This document shows positions 60,701-64,000 of a stretch of 64,000 nucleotides of DNA, piece after piece (position 1 is the first letter of the stretch; each line of letters opens with the position of its first letter). The stretch covers positions 3,839-67,838 of the forward strand of contig NZ_NCSM01000007.1 of the NCBI RefSeq assembly GCF_002224125.1, given 5' to 3'. A model generated the notes under the pieces. That model made no database searches, was not told the origin of the DNA, and worked only from the letters and a program-made list of their open reading frames with translations. The DNA comes from Streptomyces sp. NBS 14/10. GTDB lineage: Bacteria; Actinomycetota; Actinomycetes; Streptomycetales; Streptomycetaceae. The position numbers and the translations under genes were made by a program.

Positions 60701-61110
60701 AGATCCGCCGACTCGTACATCACCAGGGCCTGCCAGTCCCCCGGGTGCCGGGCCAGATGGTCGCCCAGCGCCTCGGACGCGCCGAGCACCCCGAGCAGCC
60801 GGTCGCGCAGCGGCTTGGCGGTGACGAGCGTGTCCAGCAGCGCCTGCCGCGAGCCACTGTCCGCGGCGGCCGCGGCCGCTCCCCCCGATCCCGCCGCGCC
60901 GTCCGGCAGCGCCTCGACGAGCCGTACGAGCCCGCGCAGCGCCAGATCGGGGTCCGCGGACGCGCCCAGCGCCTCCAGCAGCACCGAATCGCTCCGTACG
61001 CCGGACAGCTCGGGCGAGTCCAGCAGCCGCTGGGCGGCGGAGGCGTCGGTGAAGCCGTGCCGCAGCAGCCGGGTGAAGTTACTGCTTCTGCGTCCCTGCG
61101 GTACGGACAT
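57778..61110 (-). CDS. glnE: Glutamine-synthetase adenylyl-transferase/deadenylase GlnE
   Basis: A 1110-aa bifunctional enzyme that attaches AMP to and removes AMP from glutamine synthetase. The N-terminal deadenylylase half has VIGMGKCGGQELNYVSDVDV; the C-terminal adenylyltransferase half has VIGMGRFGGHELGYGSDADV. Both nucleotidyltransferase SDxDV sites are intact. A ~90-residue Gly/Ala/Pro/Thr-rich linker (GAGAVGGGALATAGGARPP onward) lies between the halves and is unusually long. ATG 61110 begins MSVPQGRRSS. Follows glnA2 on the same strand, as in other actinobacteria. Confidence 0.95.
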   Translation of the reverse strand: MSVPQGRRSSNFTRLLRHGFTDASAAQRLLDSPELSGVRSDSVLLEALGASADPDLALRGLVRLVEALPDGAAGSGGAAAAAADSGSRQALLDTLVTAKPLRDRLLGVLGASEALGDHLARHPGDWQALVMYESADLHPTTPEFERALAEGIWGPAGAGRPRPDALRIAYRRALLAIAARDVCGTTDVAQAAAELADLATATLRAALEIAAEEQPEDAAACRLAVIGMGKCGGQELNYVSDVDVIFVAEANEGADGAEEGKAVQAATRLASRLMRICSEATAEGSIWPVDANLRPEGRNGPLVRTLSSHLAYYQRWAKTWEFQALLKARPVAGDAELGQAYVDALAPMVWQAVERENFVPDVQQMRRRVVENIPVAEIERELKLGPGGLRDVEFAVQLLQLVHGRSDETLRSGTTLDALAALAAGGYVGRSDAAALDAAYRFLRSMEHRIQLYRLRRTHLVPEDEADLRRLGRSLGFRTEPVAELGTAWRRHAREVRRLHEKLFYRPLLDAVAQLEPGETRLSSAAAGQRLEALGYADPAAALRHLEALASGVTRKAAIQRTLLPVLLGWFADSADPDAGLLGFRKVSDALGKTPWYLRLLRDEGAAAENLARVLSAGRLAPDLLLRAPEAVALLGDPEGLRPRGRPHLEQETLAAVGRAEGAEAAVAAARGVRRRELFRTAAADIIESARQANGAVQPSVSLPPPGGAGAVGGGALATAGGARPPATATRPGTPGPLRPAGAAKPAGTAPGAGTAHAAGAAHGATSTAATAATGVPGVAEPPLDPAAMVDLVGDAVSDLNAATIAGALRAAVRAKWGDELPTRFAVIGMGRFGGHELGYGSDADVLFVHEPREGVDEQEAARAAFAVANEMRRLLQLPTVDPPLAIDADLRPEGKSGPLVRTLASYAAYYRRWSLVWESQALLRAEPVAGDPELGARFIELIDPLRYPAEGLGDDAVREIRRLKARMESERLPRGADPTTHTKLGRGGLSDVEWTVQLLQMRHGWAEPGLRTTRTREALAAAHAAELIGAEDAQTLDEAWVLATRARNGIMLVRGRPGDTFPGDSRELAAVSRYLGYGPGMVGQMLDDYRRTTRRARAVVDRLFYDYEG

Positions 61111-61190
61111 GCCGCCGCCTCCCGTGCCTCTCGAGTGCCGCCGCCCATGGCCCCGCGCCACCGGTGACCAGGGCGGGCCCGATGACGAGC

Positions 61191-61243
61191 CTAGGGCCTG
61201 TCGTCAAAGGGGGCGTCCTGCTCCCTTTGACGACAGGCCCTAG
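61191..61243. terminator. Perfect 21-bp stem palindrome between glnA2 and glnE
   Basis: The arms 61191-61211 and 61223-61243 are exact reverse complements, beginning CTAGGGCCTGTCGTC, around an 11-nt loop. It lies 80 bp before the glnE start and 20 bp past the glnA2 stop. It may terminate glnA2 transcription or attenuate glnE. The arms also resemble transposon-end inverted repeats, so a miniature element relic is possible. Confidence 0.75.
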
Positions 61244-61263
61244 CCCACGGGCACAGCCCGTGC

Positions 61264-62625
61264 CTACAGCACCGGCAGGTTCTTGCGCAGCTCGAAGGGG
61301 GTGACCTCGGAGCGGTACTCCTCCCACTCCTGCTTCTTGTTGCGCAGGAAGAAGTCGAAGACGTGCTCGCCGAGCGTTTCGGCGATCAGCTCGCTGCGCT
61401 CCATCAGGTAGATGGCCTCGCCCAGGTTCTGCGGCAGCGGTTCGATGCCCAGGGAACGCCGCTCCGCGTCGGACAGCGCCCATACGTCGTCGTCGGCGCC
61501 GGCCGGGAGCTCGTAGCCCTCCTCGATGCCCTTGAGGCCCGCGGCGAGCAGCACCGCGTAGGCGAGGTAGGGGTTGGCGCCGGTGTCGAGGGAGCGGACC
61601 TCGACGCGGGTGGAGCCGGTCTTACCGGGCTTGTAGAGGGGCACGCGGACCAGCGCGGAGCGGTTGTTGTGGCCCCAGCAGATGTACGAGGGGGCCTCGC
61701 CGCCGGCGCCCGCGGTGCGCTGTGAGCCGCCCCAGATGCGCTTGTAGGAGTTGACCCACTGGTTGGTGACCGCGGAGATCTCCCCGGCGTGGCGCAGCAG
61801 GCCCGCGATGAAGGAGCGGCCGACCTTGGAGAGCTGGAACTCGGCGCCGGACTCGTAGAACGCGTTCCGGTCGCCCTCGAAGAGGGAGAGGTGGGTGTGC
61901 ATACCGGAGCCGGGGTACTCGGAGAACGGCTTGGGCATGAACGTGGCCTGTACGCCCTGCTCCAGCGCCACCTGCTTCATCACCAGCCGGAACGTCATGA
62001 TGTTGTCGGCGGTGGACAGCGCGTCGGCGTAGCGCAGGTCGATCTCCTGCTGGCCGGGGGCGCCCTCGTGGTGGGAGAACTCGACCGAGATGCCCATCGA
62101 CTCGAGCATGGTGATGGCCTGGCGGCGGAAGTCCATGCCGATGTTCTGCGGGGTGTGGTCGAAGTAGCCGGAGGAGTCGGCGGGCTCCGGGCGGCTGCCG
62201 TCCACGGGCTTCTTGCTGAGCAGGAAGAACTCGATCTCGGGGTGGGTGTAGAAGGTGAACCCGAGGTCGGAGGTCCTGGCCAGGATCCGCTTGAGCACAA
62301 AGCGGGGGTCGGCGAACGACGGGGAGCCGTCCGGCATCAGGATGTCGCAGAACATCCGGGCGGTGCCGGGGGCCTCGGCGCGCCAGGGCAGGATCTGGAA
62401 GGTGCTCGGGTCCGGCTTGGCGATCATGTCGGACTCGTAGACCCGGGCGAAGCCCTCGATCGCGGAGCCGTCGAAGCCGATGCCCTCGTCGAAGGCGCCT
62501 TCGAGCTCGGCGGGCGCGACGGCGACGGACTTGAGGAAGCCGAGCACGTCGGTGAACCACAGCCGCACGAACCGGATGTCGCGCTCTTCGAGGGTGCGGA
62601 GCACGAACTCCTGCTGCTTATCCAT
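61264..62625 (-). CDS. glnA2: Glutamine synthetase family enzyme GlnA2 (probable gamma-glutamylpolyamine synthetase)
   Basis: A 453-aa GSI-fold ligase. Motifs are GFDGSAIEGFARVYESDM, EIEFFLL, HHEGAPGQQEIDLRYADAL (metal and ATP site) and SALVRVPLYKPG. In S. coelicolor the GlnA2 homologue ligates glutamate to polyamines instead of ammonia. The usual GSI adenylylation motif NLYDLPPE is replaced by GYELPAGADD, so regulation by the neighbour GlnE is uncertain. The order glnA2-glnE matches other actinobacteria. Confidence 0.92.
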   Translation of the reverse strand: MDKQQEFVLRTLEERDIRFVRLWFTDVLGFLKSVAVAPAELEGAFDEGIGFDGSAIEGFARVYESDMIAKPDPSTFQILPWRAEAPGTARMFCDILMPDGSPSFADPRFVLKRILARTSDLGFTFYTHPEIEFFLLSKKPVDGSRPEPADSSGYFDHTPQNIGMDFRRQAITMLESMGISVEFSHHEGAPGQQEIDLRYADALSTADNIMTFRLVMKQVALEQGVQATFMPKPFSEYPGSGMHTHLSLFEGDRNAFYESGAEFQLSKVGRSFIAGLLRHAGEISAVTNQWVNSYKRIWGGSQRTAGAGGEAPSYICWGHNNRSALVRVPLYKPGKTGSTRVEVRSLDTGANPYLAYAVLLAAGLKGIEEGYELPAGADDDVWALSDAERRSLGIEPLPQNLGEAIYLMERSELIAETLGEHVFDFFLRNKKQEWEEYRSEVTPFELRKNLPVL

Positions 62626-63040
62626 GGTCCCCTATCCTTGCAGGTCAGACGGCACTTGGGGTACGCGTGGGGCACCTGTGGACCCCAGTATCACCCGGCG
62701 GGGTTTCGGAGAGGTTTCCGACCGCTCCCCCGGCGTCCCCGCCACGATGTGTGCATCGTACTTTCATGCGGCCCCGGACGGCCCCGAGCACTTCGCACAC
62801 GGGCCCGCCACCAGGGTTTCGATACCCCTTGGGGGTAAAGTGTGGCCGACGTCGGCATACGTCGACACCGATCGTAGGGGCCATGGCCGACCGGAGCGAC
62901 CGGAGGAAGGCAATGCTCGGACAGCGCCAGCGACAGGGCATATAGGAGCGCGTCCGCCCACCCCGCAGCCCCGCGCGGACGAGGCGTACGCGCCACCCCA
63001 CCACGCAGCTCACACACATCGGCCATTGGGGTGCCCACTC
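62626..63040. promoter_or_regulatory. Divergent region glnA2 / multicopper oxidase
   Basis: 415 bp without a convincing gene. Near the middle, TACCCCTTGGGGGTA (62823-62837) is a CsoR-like copper-operator palindrome. A 20-codon open frame (62883-62945) is unsupported. The rest is GC-rich with no other clear site. Confidence 0.5.
62823..62837. promoter_or_regulatory. CsoR-type copper operator
   Basis: The palindrome TACCCC-TT-GGGGGTA has the G-tract arrangement bound by CsoR repressors in actinobacteria. Its place 200 bp upstream of a multicopper oxidase gene fits copper induction. The distance allows an unseen promoter or leader in between. Confidence 0.7.
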
Positions 63041-64000
63041 ATGCACGCATTCACTCGCCGCGCCGTGCTCGGTGCGGGAATCGCCGTCGCGGGCGGCAGC
63101 GGACCGCTCACTTCCTGCTCCGCCCTGTCCTCCGCGTCCGACGACCCACACGGCTCGCGGGCCGGCTCCGGTAACGCCGGCGCTCCGGCCGCCGCCGCGG
63201 AGCCCGCCGCACCCCAAGACGACGGGGGGTATGTCTCCCCGCACGGCGAGGAGGTCGCCGCCGCTCATCGGGAGCGGGGGCCGGTACGGGAGATCCGGCT
63301 GACGGCCACCACCACCTCGCTCGACCTCGGCGCCCGTACGGTCAGGACCTGGGCGTACGACGACGAGCTGCCCGCCCGGCCGATCCGGGTCACCGCGGGC
63401 GACACCCTCGCGGTCCGGGTCGCCAACCACCTGCCGCACTCCACCACCGTGCACTGGCACGGCATCTCCCTGCGCAACGACATGGACGGCGTCCCCGGGG
63501 TGACCCAGCCGCCGATCAAGGCCGGGGCCTCCTTCGACTACCGCTTCACGGTGCCAGACCCGGGCACGTACTGGTTCCATCCGCACTCCGGCGTCCAGCT
63601 GGACCGGGGGCTGTACGCGCCGCTGATCGTCGACGATCCCAGGGAGCCGCTGGAGTACGACGAGGAGTGGATCGTCGTGCTCGACGACTGGGTCGACGGG
63701 GTGGACGGCAGCACCCCGGACGAGGTGCTGGACGAGCTCGGCGGCGGCATGGCCGGCATGCACGGGATGGACGACACGGACCCCGGCGACGGCCCCCGCC
63801 CGCCCCGCACCGGCCCGTCCCGGATCCTCAGGGGCGCCAGGAGCCGACTGCTGGACGGCGACCCGGGCAATGTGGCATATCCGTACTACCTGGTCAACGG
63901 CCGCACCCCGGACGACCCCCGGACCTTCCGCGCCAAGCCCGGCGACCGCGTCCGCATCCGGATCATCAACGCGGGCGGCGACACCGCCTTCCGCGTCGCG
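63041..64000 (+). CDS. Multicopper oxidase (C-terminus cut by window edge)
   Basis: 320 codons of an exported copper oxidase are visible. The signal is a Tat type with lipobox (TRRAVLGAGIAVAGG...LTSC). Cupredoxin domain 1 contains the HWHGISLRNDMDGVPGV and YWFHPHSG type-3 copper motifs; a Met/Asp/Gly-rich stretch (GGGMAGMHGMDD) in the second domain may bind extra copper. Laccase-like or CueO-like oxidases protect against Cu(I). The CsoR-like operator upstream supports copper regulation. The C-terminal copper ligands lie beyond the edge. Confidence 0.92.
   Translation, partial: MHAFTRRAVLGAGIAVAGGSGPLTSCSALSSASDDPHGSRAGSGNAGAPAAAAEPAAPQDDGGYVSPHGEEVAAAHRERGPVREIRLTATTTSLDLGARTVRTWAYDDELPARPIRVTAGDTLAVRVANHLPHSTTVHWHGISLRNDMDGVPGVTQPPIKAGASFDYRFTVPDPGTYWFHPHSGVQLDRGLYAPLIVDDPREPLEYDEEWIVVLDDWVDGVDGSTPDEVLDELGGGMAGMHGMDDTDPGDGPRPPRTGPSRILRGARSRLLDGDPGNVAYPYYLVNGRTPDDPRTFRAKPGDRVRIRIINAGGDTAFRVA

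Noticed and set aside
62883..62945. 20-codon open frame before the multicopper oxidase
   Set aside because: Too short, basic composition, no conservation visible; a leader peptide cannot be supported from sequence alone.
1..64000. tRNA or rRNA genes
   Set aside because: None was noticed while reading the gaps; a covariance-model scan would be decisive.

Overview
The window is high-GC actinobacterial chromosome, almost certainly Streptomyces. The support is the codon bias, GTG starts, Tat and lipoprotein signals, an XRE/DUF397/ATP-binding trio, a malEFG/aglA/malR locus and a glnA2-glnE pair. About 55 genes can be supported. Both edges cut genes: an MMPL exporter at base 1 and a multicopper oxidase at base 64000.

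Layout. 0-8.2 kb: MMPL exporter divergent from a NarL-type sensor kinase; a TnpB-like transposon gene directly behind the kinase, where a response regulator is normally found; then a translationally coupled pair, a TROVE/von Willebrand-A-like protein and an HTH-ended protein. 8.2-18.2 kb: a large WXG100-like protein with a Pro-rich membrane partner, small enzymes, a Vps62-like lipoprotein, a damaged ATP-binding protein gene, a lone response regulator, an AlkZ-like DNA glycosylase and a TIM-barrel hydrolase. 18.3-25.8 kb: TetR with a perfect palindromic operator, a secreted GH89 alpha-N-acetylglucosaminidase, a sigma-factor-like membrane protein, a DinB-like protein and a lipoprotein. 25.9-33.6 kb: the maltose/maltodextrin locus (secreted alpha-amylase, malG, malF, malE; divergent alpha-glucosidase and malR). 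33.7-49.3 kb: an accessory stretch with a PLP enzyme and DauR-like regulator, three genes that look damaged by internal deletion, a ~0.9-kb imperfect inverted repeat, and two TetR-controlled enzyme cassettes. 49.4-57.8 kb: HxlR/MFS/PPOX, then a P450 and a four-gene carrier-protein cassette (KASIII-like acyltransferase, acyl-CoA-dehydrogenase-like oxidase, stand-alone adenylation enzyme, PCP). This cassette has the composition of the prolyl/prolyl-PCP oxidation modules that make pyrrole-2-carboxyl groups. 57.8-64 kb: glnE, glnA2 and a copper-oxidase gene behind a CsoR-like operator.

How they work together. The mal genes form one regulon: amylase cuts starch outside, MalEFG imports the products, AglA hydrolyses them inside, and MalR represses through CTTGCAG-type boxes. 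From memory of the S. coelicolor map, malR and glnE are close neighbours there; here about 24 kb of mostly accessory DNA lies between them, so 34-57.8 kb is probably an insertion hot spot. The most interesting items are the carrier-protein cassette without a visible product scaffold, the TROVE-vWA/HTH pair next to a TnpB-like gene with altered catalytic region, the sigma factor lacking most of region 4, and a repeat family that sits twice directly behind ATP-binding-protein genes.

All calls rest on reading the translations; no database search was possible. Domain names are by recognition, and start codons were chosen from ribosome-binding sites and overlaps.
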